A stretch of DNA of 64,000 bases, from assembly GCA_036397065.1 (NCBI GenBank), contig DASWJP010000004.1, positions 39,192-103,191 on the forward strand. The letters run 5' to 3'. Under the pieces are notes generated by a model that saw nothing but the letters and a program-made list of their open reading frames with translations, did no database searches and was not told where the DNA came from. This DNA comes from JAJFGI01 sp036397065 (lineage in GTDB: Bacteria > Pseudomonadota > Alphaproteobacteria > Kiloniellales > J153). Position 1 is the first letter of the stretch; every line of letters starts with the position of its first letter. Of the stretch, positions 26,525 through 34,928 are shown in pieces. Made by a program: the position numbers and the translations under genes.

Positions 26525-27511
26525 ATGGCAAAGCAGAAACCCCTGGTCATCGTCACCCGGCGGCTCCCCGACGTCATCGAGACGCGCATGATGGAGCTGT
26601 TCGACTGCCGCCTGAACGTGGATGACGTGCCCATGACCCAGGCGCAACTGGTCGCCGCGGCACAGCAGGCCACCATCCTGGTGCCCACGGTCACCGACCG
26701 GATCGATGCCGCCATCCTGTCCCAGGCCGGACCGCAGTTGAAGCTGATCGCCTCCTTCGGGACCGGGGTCGATCACATCGACCTGAAAAGTGCCCGCCAG
26801 CGCAACATCATCGTCACCAACACCCCCGGCGTGCTGACCGAGGATACGGCGGATATGACCATGGCCATGCTGCTGGCCCTGCCGCGCCGGTTGAGCGAGG
26901 GCGAGCGCCTGGTGCGCTCGGGCGACTGGACCGGCTGGGGCCCCACCTCCATGCTCGGCCACCGCATCTGGGGCAAGCGTCTGGGCATCGTCGGCATGGG
27001 CCGCATCGGCCAGGCGGTGGCGCGACGGGCCAAGGGCTTCGGCCTGGCCGTGCACTATCACAACCGGCGCCGGGTACACCCGGATATCGAGGCGGAGCTG
27101 GAGGCGACCTATTGGGAAAGCCTCGACCAGATGCTCTCGCGCATGGACATCGTGTCCATCCATTGCCCGCACACGCCGGCGACCTATCATCTGCTCTCGC
27201 CGCGGCGCCTGCAGTTGCTGCACGAGCATGCCTACATCGTGAACACCAGCCGCGGCGAAGTGATCGACGAGAACGCGCTCGCCCGCATGCTCGCCGCCGG
27301 CGAGATCGCCGGGGCCGCCCTGGATGTGTTCGAGCACGAGCCGGCAATCAACCCAAAGCTCCTGAAACTCGACAACGTGATCCTGCTGCCGCACATGGGC
27401 TCGGCCACCATCGAAGGACGCCTGGCCATGGGCGAGAAGGTGATCATCAACATCAAGACCTTCATCGACGGCCACACCCCGCCGGACCGGGTCATCGAGA
27501 CGATGTTCTAG
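26525..27511 (+). CDS. D-isomer-specific 2-hydroxyacid dehydrogenase (glyoxylate/hydroxypyruvate reductase type)
   Basis: NAD(P)-dependent oxidoreductase, 328 aa from ATG 26525 with AGGA just upstream; the longer open frame from 26177 is an artefact over the SH3 gene. The Rossmann motif GIVGMGRIGQAVARR is near residues 157-171. Catalytic Arg in NTSRGEVID, Glu in FEHEPAI and His in LLPHMGSAT are present. Of the family, it most resembles glyoxylate reductases (GyaR-like), but substrate cannot be fixed from sequence. Confidence 0.88.
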   Translation: MAKQKPLVIVTRRLPDVIETRMMELFDCRLNVDDVPMTQAQLVAAAQQATILVPTVTDRIDAAILSQAGPQLKLIASFGTGVDHIDLKSARQRNIIVTNTPGVLTEDTADMTMAMLLALPRRLSEGERLVRSGDWTGWGPTSMLGHRIWGKRLGIVGMGRIGQAVARRAKGFGLAVHYHNRRRVHPDIEAELEATYWESLDQMLSRMDIVSIHCPHTPATYHLLSPRRLQLLHEHAYIVNTSRGEVIDENALARMLAAGEIAGAALDVFEHEPAINPKLLKLDNVILLPHMGSATIEGRLAMGEKVIINIKTFIDGHTPPDRVIETMF

Positions 27512-27546
27512 GATTGGCGGCCGGCGAGGCTAAACCCGCAACGCCG

Positions 27547-28275
27547 TCACCCCTGATCGGGCGCGATGCGGTTATCGGCGATTTCCAAGATGAGCTTGCG
27601 GCGGACGGCCTCGGCGAATTGCTGGTCGCCGTCGGCGGTGACGACGAAGCTGCCCGGGCCGCCAATGATGAAGGCGGCGAATGCCCCTTCCAGATCGTAG
27701 TCGATGGGCCGGCCGCTCTCGCAGTCGCGGCACAGGATCGCCAGGCCGTTGATGACGATGCCGGCTTCCAGCGCCGCGGCGCGGGCCACGGAGATGGGAA
27801 TGCCGCCGCCGCTATAAGCGCTGTCGGCGGAAAAATCGATCACCCGGCGGGTGCCGACGATTTGGTTGCCCTCGATCAACGCCTGGACGGCGGCCAGGGC
27901 GCTGCCGATGGCGTTCGGGCCCGTGGCCAAGCGCGGCTGCGCCAACAGCGCATTGGCAAAGGCGGTGGCACTGTCCAGGCCGCTGATGACGGTCCACGGC
28001 ACCACCACCTCCTGCGAATGCTCATCGCCCCATTCCACATAGGTGACGGCGATGCGTTGCTCGTAGCCGTAGGAAATGGCGGCGAGCACGTCCGGGTGGG
28101 TGATGGCCGCGGCATAGCCCTGGCGCTGGAAGCGGATTTCCCCGTCGTCGATGGACCGCGAGGCATCGGCCAGCAGGACAAGCTCCAGATCGACCCGCTC
28201 CTGCGCCGCCGCGCCGCCGCTGATGCAAAACGCGATGAAGACCAGGGCGATCGTCAATCGGGATATCTGTTTCAT
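27547..28275 (-). CDS. Exported DUF1194 (von Willebrand A-like) protein
   Basis: 242 aa from ATG 28275, which overlaps the moeB stop (ATGA). A cleavable signal sequence ends near GGAAAQ. The mature part opens with LVLLADASRSIDD, a DxSxS MIDAS motif, and is a vWA-like domain with RRVIDFSADSAYSGG and later Asp/Ser positions. Two Cys (LCRDCE) may form a disulfide. Function unknown; probably periplasmic and divalent-metal binding. Confidence 0.82.
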   Translation of the reverse strand: MKQISRLTIALVFIAFCISGGAAAQERVDLELVLLADASRSIDDGEIRFQRQGYAAAITHPDVLAAISYGYEQRIAVTYVEWGDEHSQEVVVPWTVISGLDSATAFANALLAQPRLATGPNAIGSALAAVQALIEGNQIVGTRRVIDFSADSAYSGGGIPISVARAAALEAGIVINGLAILCRDCESGRPIDYDLEGAFAAFIIGGPGSFVVTADGDQQFAEAVRRKLILEIADNRIAPDQG

Positions 28276-29111
28276 GCGGCACACGTCGGGCCCGGTTCGC
28301 CATAGGCGGTGCCGGTCAGATCATGGATGGTGGCCTGCGGGCCGCACAGGGGACAAGCCGGGTCGGCCTTCAGCTTGATCTTGCGGAAACTGGCGCCCAG
28401 GGAATCGTAAAGCAGGAGATTGCCGGACAGGCTCTCGCCGATGCCCAGGATCTCCTTGATGACCTCGGTGGCTTGCATGGCGCCCATGGTGCCGGGTAGC
28501 GCCCCGAGCACGCCCACATCGGCGCAGCTTTCCTTCGGATCGGCCGGCTGCGGTCCGAAAATGCAGCGATAGCAGGGATGGGCCAGCGGATCGCCGGGCG
28601 CGCGGGTATGCGCCTTGAAGGTGGAGAGTTGCCCGTCGAAGCGCATGACCGCCGCCGAGACCAGGGTCTTGCCCGCCAGATAGCAGGCATCGTTGAGCAG
28701 AAAGCGGGTGGCGAAGTTGTCCGACCCATCGGCCACCAGGTCGTAGCCGCGCACGATCTCGAGGGCGGCCTCGGCGGTCAGGCGCAGGGTGTGTTCGATC
28801 ACCTGCACGTCCGGATTGACCTCCTTCAGGCGCGCCTTGGCGCTGGCGGTTTTTTTCCGGCCGATGGCGGAGGTGGCGTGCACCACCTGGCGCTGCAGGT
28901 TGGACAGATCGACCGCGTCGTCATCGACGATGCCCAAGGTGCCAACCCCGGCGGCGGCCAGATAGAGGAGCAGCGGCGAGCCGAGGCCGCCGGCACCTAT
29001 CACCAGCACCCGCGCGGCCAATAGCTTGACCTGCCCGTCCTCGCCAATCTCCGGCAGCACCAGATGGCGGGCGTAGCGGTCGATCTGCGTATCGCTCAAA
29101 TCCACGGTCAT
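28272..29111 (-). CDS. moeB: Molybdopterin-synthase adenylyltransferase MoeB/ThiF family
   Basis: E1-like enzyme that adenylates the C-terminal Gly of a sulfur-carrier protein (MoaD or ThiS). 279 aa. ATP site GAGGLGSPLLLYLAAAG (about 39-55), the Arg/Asn/Gln block LSNLQRQVVH and the zinc CxxC pairs in PCYRC (about 182-186) and CPLCG (about 253-257). No rhodanese domain is fused. It lies between cysK and the DUF1194 gene, so sulfur transfer from cysteine metabolism is a fitting context. MoaD- versus ThiS-specificity cannot be told. Confidence 0.9.
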   Translation of the reverse strand: MTVDLSDTQIDRYARHLVLPEIGEDGQVKLLAARVLVIGAGGLGSPLLLYLAAAGVGTLGIVDDDAVDLSNLQRQVVHATSAIGRKKTASAKARLKEVNPDVQVIEHTLRLTAEAALEIVRGYDLVADGSDNFATRFLLNDACYLAGKTLVSAAVMRFDGQLSTFKAHTRAPGDPLAHPCYRCIFGPQPADPKESCADVGVLGALPGTMGAMQATEVIKEILGIGESLSGNLLLYDSLGASFRKIKLKADPACPLCGPQATIHDLTGTAYGEPGPTCAA

Positions 29112-29129
29112 GACCCAAGGATAGGGCGG

Positions 29130-30080
29130 CTAGAGGCCATCGAACAAGTCGGTGCTGAGATAGCGCTCCGCCAGGGATGGCAGGATGACAACGATGGTCT
29201 GGCCGCGCACCGCGGGCCTAGTACCGATCTCCAGGGCCGCCGCCAGGGCCGCACCCGAGGATATCCCGGCCGGTACGCCCTCCAGCCGCGCCACTTCGCG
29301 CGCCGTGGCGAAGGCGGTGTCGTTGGCGATGCGCACCACCTCGTCGATCAGGGCGGTCTCCAGATTGCCGGGCACGAACCCGGCGCCGATGCCTTGAATC
29401 TTGTGCGGGCCCGGCTGCCCGCCGGAAAGGATCGGGCTGTCCTCCGGCTCCACCGCCACCATGCGCAAAGCCGGCTTGCGCGCCTTCAGGACCCGGCCGA
29501 CCCCGGTCAAGGTGCCGCCGGTGCCGACCCCGCTGATCACCATGTCCACCGTACCGTCCGTATCGCGCCAGATTTCCTCGGCGGTGGTGGTGCTGTGGAT
29601 CTGCGGGTTGGCTGGGTTCTCGAATTGCTGCGGCATCACCGCATCGGGCAGCTCCGCCACCAGGCGCTCGGCCTCGGCCAGGGCGCCGCGCATGCCCTGG
29701 GCGCCATCGGTCAGGACCAGTTCGGCCCCGAACAGGCGCAACATCTTGCGCCGCTCCACCGACATGGTCTCGGGCATGGTCAGGATCAGGCGGTAGCCCT
29801 TGGCGGCGCAGACGAAGGCGAGCGCGATGCCGGTGTTGCCGCTGGTCGGCTCGACGATCACCGTCTGCGGGCCGATGCGTCCGGCCGCCTCCAACGCCGC
29901 GATCATGGCGTAGCCGATGCGGTCCTTGACCGAGGACAGCGGATTGAAGAACTCGCACTTGCCGAGGATGTTTGCGGAGACACCATGCGCCTCGGCCAGG
30001 CGCGACAGGCGGATCAGCGGCGTCCCGCCGATGGTTTCCAGGATATTGTCGAAGACGCGGCCGCGTGGTTCTTCCCCCAT
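29130..30080 (-). CDS. cysK: Cysteine synthase A (O-acetylserine sulfhydrylase)
   Basis: PLP enzyme making cysteine from O-acetylserine and sulfide. 316 aa. The PLP lysine is in NPLSSVKDRIG (about 46-56). The substrate loop TSGNTGIALAF, phosphate loop GVGTGGTLTG and IQGIGAGFVPGNL are all present. It lies downstream of an Rrf2-family regulator in the same direction, separated by a repeat-rich 175-base gap, and 18 bases before moeB. Confidence 0.94.
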   Translation of the reverse strand: MGEEPRGRVFDNILETIGGTPLIRLSRLAEAHGVSANILGKCEFFNPLSSVKDRIGYAMIAALEAAGRIGPQTVIVEPTSGNTGIALAFVCAAKGYRLILTMPETMSVERRKMLRLFGAELVLTDGAQGMRGALAEAERLVAELPDAVMPQQFENPANPQIHSTTTAEEIWRDTDGTVDMVISGVGTGGTLTGVGRVLKARKPALRMVAVEPEDSPILSGGQPGPHKIQGIGAGFVPGNLETALIDEVVRIANDTAFATAREVARLEGVPAGISSGAALAAALEIGTRPAVRGQTIVVILPSLAERYLSTDLFDGL

Positions 30081-30116
30081 GCCGCTAGGGCCTGCTCATG
30101 TTGGCGTAAGAGTCAC

Positions 30117-30232
30117 CCCCACCCCAGCCCTCCCCCTCAATCCTTGAGCGATGGGAGGGAGAGGGGGAAAGTGGCAGTCCGCGAAAAAACACTCCTCCCC
30201 CCTTGATGGGGGGAGGTTGGGAGGGGGGTGGA
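30117..30232. repeat. C/G-run palindromic intergenic repeat
   Basis: The gap between cysK and the Rrf2 gene is made of C-rich then G-rich tracts. CCTCCCCCC (30194-30202) and GGGGGGAGG (30208-30216) form a perfect 9-bp hairpin. An upstream pair of CCCTCCCCC-like and GGGAGGGAGAGGGGG-like tracts (about 30127-30170) can form another. It resembles widespread C/G-rich intergenic repeats of alphaproteobacteria. Confidence 0.55.
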
Positions 30233-30255
30233 GCAAGCATGGGCGTTTCCGAAAC

Positions 30256-30720
30256 CTAGATACTGAAGTCCGGCACCCGCGCGGCCTCGCTATCGATGTG
30301 CAAGGTGCGGGCGCGGGTACACAGATCTTCCACCGTCAGATGATCCAGGCGTTCCATGATCTCGCGCTGCAGATCGCCCCACAGGGGCCGGATGACCTTG
30401 AGGGCGATTTCGGAGCCGTCCGCCGCGTTCTCGGTTTCGATCACGCTGTCGCCGCCTTCGAGCGCGCCGACCACCCGCATGATATCGCCGACGGAGATGC
30501 GCCGCCGCTCGCGCGCCAGGCGATAGCCGCCGCGCGGGCCGCGTTGGCCGGCCAGTATGCCCTTGTGCACCAGCTCCTGCAGCACCTGCTCCAAATAGCG
30601 GCGGGGGATGCCTTGGCGCCGCGAGATGTCGCCGGAGCGCACCGGGTCGGCGCCGGCGTGATAGGCGATGTCGACGACCGCCTCGATGGCGAACAGACGT
30701 TTCTTGGAAAGACGGAGCAT
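30256..30720 (-). CDS. Rrf2-family transcriptional regulator lacking the Fe-S cysteines
   Basis: 154 aa from ATG 30720 (MLRLSKKRLFAIEAVVDIAYH). Winged HTH with ISRRQGIPRRYLEQVLQELVHKGIL and the wing GPRGGYRLA (about 55-75). The IscR/RirA/NsrR cluster cysteines expected near residues 90-110 are missing: that stretch reads GDSVIETENAADGSE, and the only Cys is in DLCTRA near the end. It is therefore more like the cysteine-metabolism regulator CymR, which fits its place upstream of cysK. Ligand is inferred only. Confidence 0.85.
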   Translation of the reverse strand: MLRLSKKRLFAIEAVVDIAYHAGADPVRSGDISRRQGIPRRYLEQVLQELVHKGILAGQRGPRGGYRLARERRRISVGDIMRVVGALEGGDSVIETENAADGSEIALKVIRPLWGDLQREIMERLDHLTVEDLCTRARTLHIDSEAARVPDFSI

Positions 30721-30727
30721 CGGCCGC

Positions 30728-31204
30728 CTACCGCTTCGTTCCGGCAGCCTGCGCCGCCATGCCGGTGGAGCCGAAGCCACCGTCGCCGCGTGCGCTGTCC
30801 GGCAACGCATCGACGGCGTGCCAGCGGGCCTGGACGCACGGAGCGATCACCATCTGGGCGATGCGCTCGCCGCGGCGGACGGTGAACGGCTGCTGGCCGT
30901 GGTTGATCAGGATGACGCCGACCTCGCCGCGATAGTCCGCATCGATGGTCCCCGGCGAATTGAGCACCGTGACGCCGTGCTTGAGCGCCAGGCCCGAGCG
31001 CGGCCGCACCTGGGCCTCGACGCCGGCCGGCAGGGCGATGGCAATGCCCGTGGGGATCAGGGCGCGCGCACCGGGCGGCAGCACCACATCCGCGGCCACC
31101 GCCGCGACCAGATCGACACCGGCGCTCAACGCCGTCGCATAGGCGGGCAAGGGCAGACCTTCGCCGTGCGGCAGGCGGCGCAGGGGAATCTCCCAGTGCG
31201 TCAT
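30728..31204 (-). CDS. dut: Deoxyuridine 5'-triphosphate nucleotidohydrolase (dUTPase)
   Basis: Hydrolyses dUTP to dUMP, keeping uracil out of DNA. 158 aa from ATG 31204, overlapping the coaBC stop (ATGA). The trimeric dUTPase motifs are present: SAGVDLVA, RPRSGLALKHGV (about 73-84), GTIDADYRGEVGVILIN and RIAQMVI. The C-terminal GDGGFGSTG loop is complete. The coaBC-dut pairing is common in proteobacteria. Confidence 0.96.
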   Translation of the reverse strand: MTHWEIPLRRLPHGEGLPLPAYATALSAGVDLVAAVAADVVLPPGARALIPTGIAIALPAGVEAQVRPRSGLALKHGVTVLNSPGTIDADYRGEVGVILINHGQQPFTVRRGERIAQMVIAPCVQARWHAVDALPDSARGDGGFGSTGMAAQAAGTKR

Positions 31205-32409
31205 GGGACCGCGCCACCCTCCAGATGATCGGCGATGCGCGCCGCCAATCGCGCCGCCACATCGTCCTTGCTCAGTCGCGGCCAGGTATCGACACCGGCG
31301 GCATCGATCACATGCACGCGGTTCTCCGCGCCGCCGAAGGTGCCGCTGGCGGGCGAGACGTCGTTGGCGACGATCCAGTCGCAGCCCTTCTTGCGCAGCT
31401 TGGCGGTGGCGTGGGCGATCAGGTTCTCGGTCTCGGCGGCAAAGCCGATCACCAGGTGCGGCCGGCTGTTGCCCGCCGCCGCCAGGCTGGCCAGGATATC
31501 GGGATTGGCGGTCAGCGCCAGTTTCGGCGCAGCGCCGTTTTTCTTGATCTTCTGTTCGCTCGGTTTGGCCAGGCGCCAGTCGGAGACGGCGGCGGCACAC
31601 ACCGCCACGTCCACCGGCAAGGCGGCGCGGCAGGCGGCCAGCATCTCTTCAGCCGATTCGATATGGATCACCTGTACCCCCGCCGGATCGTCCAGGCGCG
31701 TCGGGCCGGTGACCAGGGTGGTCCGGGCCCCCAATCGCGACAGGGCCTGGGCGATGGCGTGGCCCTGGCGGCCGGACGAGCGGTTGGCGATGTAGCGCAC
31801 CGGATCGATCGCCTCGTAGGTCGGCCCGCTGGTGACCAGGGCGCGGCGGCCGCTGAGACGAGTCCCGGCCGAGAAATAGCTTTCGATGGCGGCGAGGATT
31901 TCATCCGGCTCGGCCATGCGGCCCGGGCCGAACTCGCCGCAGGCCATGTCGCCCTCGTTCGGCCCGACGGTGCGCACGCCGCGGACGCGCAAGGTGGCCA
32001 GATTGGCCTGGGTCGCCGGATGCTCCCACATGCGCACGTTCATGGCCGGGGCCAGCAAGACAGCTGTGTCCGTGGCCAGTAGCGTGGTGGAGGCCAGATC
32101 GTCGGCCCGGCCGGTGGCCATCTTGGCCATCAGATCGGCGCTCGCCGGGGCCACCACGATCAGGTCGGCCTCGCGGGACAGGCGGATGTGGCCCATTTCC
32201 GCCTCGTCGGTGAGGGAGAACAGGTCGTTGTAGACCTTGTTCTCGCTGAGGGCGGCCAGGGACAGGGGGGTGACGAACTCGGCCCCGGCGCGGGTCAGGA
32301 TGCAGCGCACGCTGCCTCCCCGCTCACGCACCCGGCGGATCAGCTCCAGCGACTTATAGGCGGCGATGCCGCCGGAGACGATCAGGAGCAGGCGCTTGCC
32401 GGCAATCAT
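31201..32409 (-). CDS. coaBC: Bifunctional phosphopantothenoylcysteine decarboxylase/synthetase CoaBC
   Basis: Two consecutive steps of coenzyme A synthesis. 402 aa. The N-terminal flavoprotein decarboxylase (CoaC, about 1-185) begins with LLIVSGGIAAYKSLELIRR and carries the VVAPASADLMAKMATG and APAMNVRMWEHP blocks. The C-terminal synthetase (CoaB, about 190-400) begins at RRALVTSGPTYEAIDPVRYI and has KIKKN-type and VNDVS-type motifs. Its stop overlaps the dut start. Confidence 0.96.
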   Translation of the reverse strand: MIAGKRLLLIVSGGIAAYKSLELIRRVRERGGSVRCILTRAGAEFVTPLSLAALSENKVYNDLFSLTDEAEMGHIRLSREADLIVVAPASADLMAKMATGRADDLASTTLLATDTAVLLAPAMNVRMWEHPATQANLATLRVRGVRTVGPNEGDMACGEFGPGRMAEPDEILAAIESYFSAGTRLSGRRALVTSGPTYEAIDPVRYIANRSSGRQGHAIAQALSRLGARTTLVTGPTRLDDPAGVQVIHIESAEEMLAACRAALPVDVAVCAAAVSDWRLAKPSEQKIKKNGAAPKLALTANPDILASLAAAGNSRPHLVIGFAAETENLIAHATAKLRKKGCDWIVANDVSPASGTFGGAENRVHVIDAAGVDTWPRLSKDDVAARLAARIADHLEGGAVP

Positions 32410-32495
32410 GGGGAAGGGAACCTATTATACGGCTTCACGTGGTAGATAAGGTAGGCGCCGCCCGGCGCCCTGGCAAGATAGTGCCATAACAGGGG

Positions 32496-34043
32496 TTAAA
32501 TGATCGCCGCCAGGCCCAAGGTCAAGGCGGCGATGGCCAGCCACAGCGCCCATTGGGCCATCCGCCCGCTGCCGCCTCTCAGCGCCTGGGCGCTCTCCGG
32601 ATGCAGGCGCAGGCCCCCGGCCGCCAGATCGCCGGCCACCGTGTCCAGATTGTCGAGCAGGCCGGGCAGGCGTTCCAGGGCAGCGGCCAGATCCCGCCCG
32701 GCCCGGCGCACCCGCGCCTCTGGCCCGCGGTTCTCCACCATCCAGGCCTGGGCCAGGGGCTCGGCCAGGGTCCAGATGTTCAGGGTCGGGTCCAGGCGGC
32801 GGCTCACCCCTTCCGCCATCATCATGTTCTTCTGCAGCAGCAGAAGCTGCGGCTGGACCGGCATGGCGAAGGATTCGCTCAGGTGCAACAGGCTGCCGAG
32901 CAGGCGGGCGAAGGAAATGTCCTGCAACGGCCGGTCGAAGATCGGCTCGGCGATGGCGCGCAGGGCCTGGGCGAAGGCATCCAGGGACTCCTGGGCGGGC
33001 AGATAGCCGGCCTGCACATGCACCTCGGCCAGGCGCCGGTAATCGCGCGCCAGCACCGCCAGCAGCATGTCGGCCAGATAGGTGCGGGTCTTGAGATCGA
33101 CCCGGCCCATGATGCCGAAATCGACGGCGACGATGTTGCCGTCCGTATCGACGAACATGTTGCCGGGGTGCTGGTCGCCGTGAAAGAAGCCGTCGCGGAA
33201 CACCTGATTGAAGAAGATCGCCGCCGCCTTGGTCAGGACGGCGGTGATGTCGTGGCCGGCGGCGAGCAGCGCCGCCCGGTCGTCCATGGGAATGCCGGAG
33301 ACCCGGCCCATGGTCAAAACCCGGCGCGAGGTGCGCTGCCAATCGACCGGCGGCACCCGATAGGTCTCGTCATCGGCGAAGTTGTCCGCCAGTTCGGCGG
33401 CGGCGGCGGCTTCCATGCGCAGGTCCATCTCGATGCGCACGGTCTCCTCGAACAGGCGCACCACGGTCACCGGCTTCAGGCGGCGCAGGCGCGGCTGCGT
33501 CCGCTCGATCAAGGTGGCCAGCCAATAGAGCAGCTCCAGATCGCGGGCAAAGGCGCGCTCGATGCCTGGGCGCAAGACCTTGACGGCGACGTCGCCGCCC
33601 GCGTGGTCATCGTCCGCGGCGACGGTGGCATAGTGAACCTGGGCGATGGACGCGGCGGAGACCGGCCTGTCCTCGAATGACGCGAACAAGGCCGAGACCG
33701 GCTGGTCCAGCTCGGCTTCGATGGCCGCCCGCGCCTCGGCACTGGCGAACGGCGGCAAGGCGTCCTGCAACTCGGAGAGATCCGCCGCCAACTGCTCGCC
33801 CAGCAGATCGGCGCGGGTGGAAAGGAATTGGCCCAGCTTGATGAAGCTCGGCCCCAGCTCGGTAAGCGCGCGGGCCAGCTTTTCGCCGGGCCGGCCAGAC
33901 ACCTTTCGGCGCGCGCCCAAGCGGGCCAGCCACAGCACGCCGGGGGCGACCTGCAAGGACTCTAGGGCCGCCAGGGCATCGTGCCGCGCCAAGGTGCGGG
34001 CGATGCGCAACAGGCGCAGCAGCGTGCGGGCGGTGCGCAACAT
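32496..34043 (-). CDS. ubiB: Ubiquinone biosynthesis kinase-like protein UbiB
   Basis: Atypical kinase/ATPase of the ABC1/ADCK family needed for ubiquinone synthesis. 515 aa from ATG 34043; the same frame stays open far upstream across ubiE, but that part is an antisense artefact. Family motifs: LGPSFIKLGQFLSTRADLL (the KxGQ region, about 60-78), AASIAQVHYA, VAVKVLRPG (ATP-site Lys), FFHGDQHPGNM and VDFGIMG. Two hydrophobic helices close the protein, ending ALWLAIAALTLGLAAII. Next to ubiE, as usual. Confidence 0.94.
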   Translation of the reverse strand: MLRTARTLLRLLRIARTLARHDALAALESLQVAPGVLWLARLGARRKVSGRPGEKLARALTELGPSFIKLGQFLSTRADLLGEQLAADLSELQDALPPFASAEARAAIEAELDQPVSALFASFEDRPVSAASIAQVHYATVAADDDHAGGDVAVKVLRPGIERAFARDLELLYWLATLIERTQPRLRRLKPVTVVRLFEETVRIEMDLRMEAAAAAELADNFADDETYRVPPVDWQRTSRRVLTMGRVSGIPMDDRAALLAAGHDITAVLTKAAAIFFNQVFRDGFFHGDQHPGNMFVDTDGNIVAVDFGIMGRVDLKTRTYLADMLLAVLARDYRRLAEVHVQAGYLPAQESLDAFAQALRAIAEPIFDRPLQDISFARLLGSLLHLSESFAMPVQPQLLLLQKNMMMAEGVSRRLDPTLNIWTLAEPLAQAWMVENRGPEARVRRAGRDLAAALERLPGLLDNLDTVAGDLAAGGLRLHPESAQALRGGSGRMAQWALWLAIAALTLGLAAII

Positions 34044-34054
34044 GGGGACCGTTC

Positions 34055-34855
34055 CTAAAGCCGCCAGCTGGAATGCAGCGCCGCGATGCCGCCGCTCAGG
34101 TTGCGGTAGCGCACCTGCTCGAAGCCGGCGCCGGCCATCAAGGCCGCCAGGTCGTCCTGCGCTGGAAACCGGCGAATGCTTTCCGCCAGATACTGATAGG
34201 CGGCGCGGTCGCCGGCCACCGCCTCGCCCAAAGCGGGCAGCACCTTGAAGGAATAGAGATCGTAGAGATCGGATATGAGCGGCAGCACCACCCGGCTGAA
34301 CTCCAGACACAGGAAACGGCCGCCGGGGACCAGCACGCGGCGCGCCTCGGCCAGCGCCGTCTCGATGCGGGTGACGTTGCGCAGACCGAAGGCGATGGTC
34401 ACCGCATCGATGCTGCGATCCGCCAGGGGCAAACAGTGCGCATCGGCGCAGAGCCAATGCAGACCGGCCGGGCACGCCGCGCCGAACAGGCCCCGGTCGA
34501 AGGCGCGGTCGGCGCCGATGCGCAGCATGTCCGGGGTCAGATCGCACACCATCATGGGCCCGGCGCGGGCCGGACCGACCCGCTCGAGAATGCGGGTGGC
34601 CACATCGCCGGTGCCGCCGGCCAGATCCAGATGCCGCTGGCCGGGCCGCGGGGCCAGCCAGTCGATCATCGCCGCCTTCCACAGGCGGTGGATGCCGCCG
34701 GACATGAGATCGTTCATCAGGTCGTAGCGGTTGGCGACACTCTCGAAGACGCCGCGCACCCGCGCACCTTTTTCCGCTTCCGGCACCTCCTGATACCCGA
34801 AGTGGGTGGTGCGGCCCGGATTGCCATCGGGCTGATCTGTGTTCTGCGCCGGCAT
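34055..34855 (-). CDS. ubiE: Demethylmenaquinone/2-polyprenyl-6-methoxy-benzoquinol methylase UbiE
   Basis: SAM-dependent C-methyltransferase of ubiquinone synthesis. 266 aa from ATG 34855 (ATG 34867 is possible). It has the THFGYQEVPEAEKGARVRGVF N-terminal signature, YDLMNDLMSGGIHRLWK, the SAM loop LDLAGGTGDVA (about 81-91) and FGLRNV. It is the first gene of the leftward ubiE-ubiB-coaBC-dut series and is divergent from mutM across a 73-base gap. Confidence 0.95.
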   Translation of the reverse strand: MPAQNTDQPDGNPGRTTHFGYQEVPEAEKGARVRGVFESVANRYDLMNDLMSGGIHRLWKAAMIDWLAPRPGQRHLDLAGGTGDVATRILERVGPARAGPMMVCDLTPDMLRIGADRAFDRGLFGAACPAGLHWLCADAHCLPLADRSIDAVTIAFGLRNVTRIETALAEARRVLVPGGRFLCLEFSRVVLPLISDLYDLYSFKVLPALGEAVAGDRAAYQYLAESIRRFPAQDDLAALMAGAGFEQVRYRNLSGGIAALHSSWRL

Positions 34856-34928
34856 GGCGCGGACCATAGCGCGCCGCCGGGCTTCGCGCTACTGTGCCAC
34901 CCGCCGCAGGACCAGCAGAGGAGCGCGC

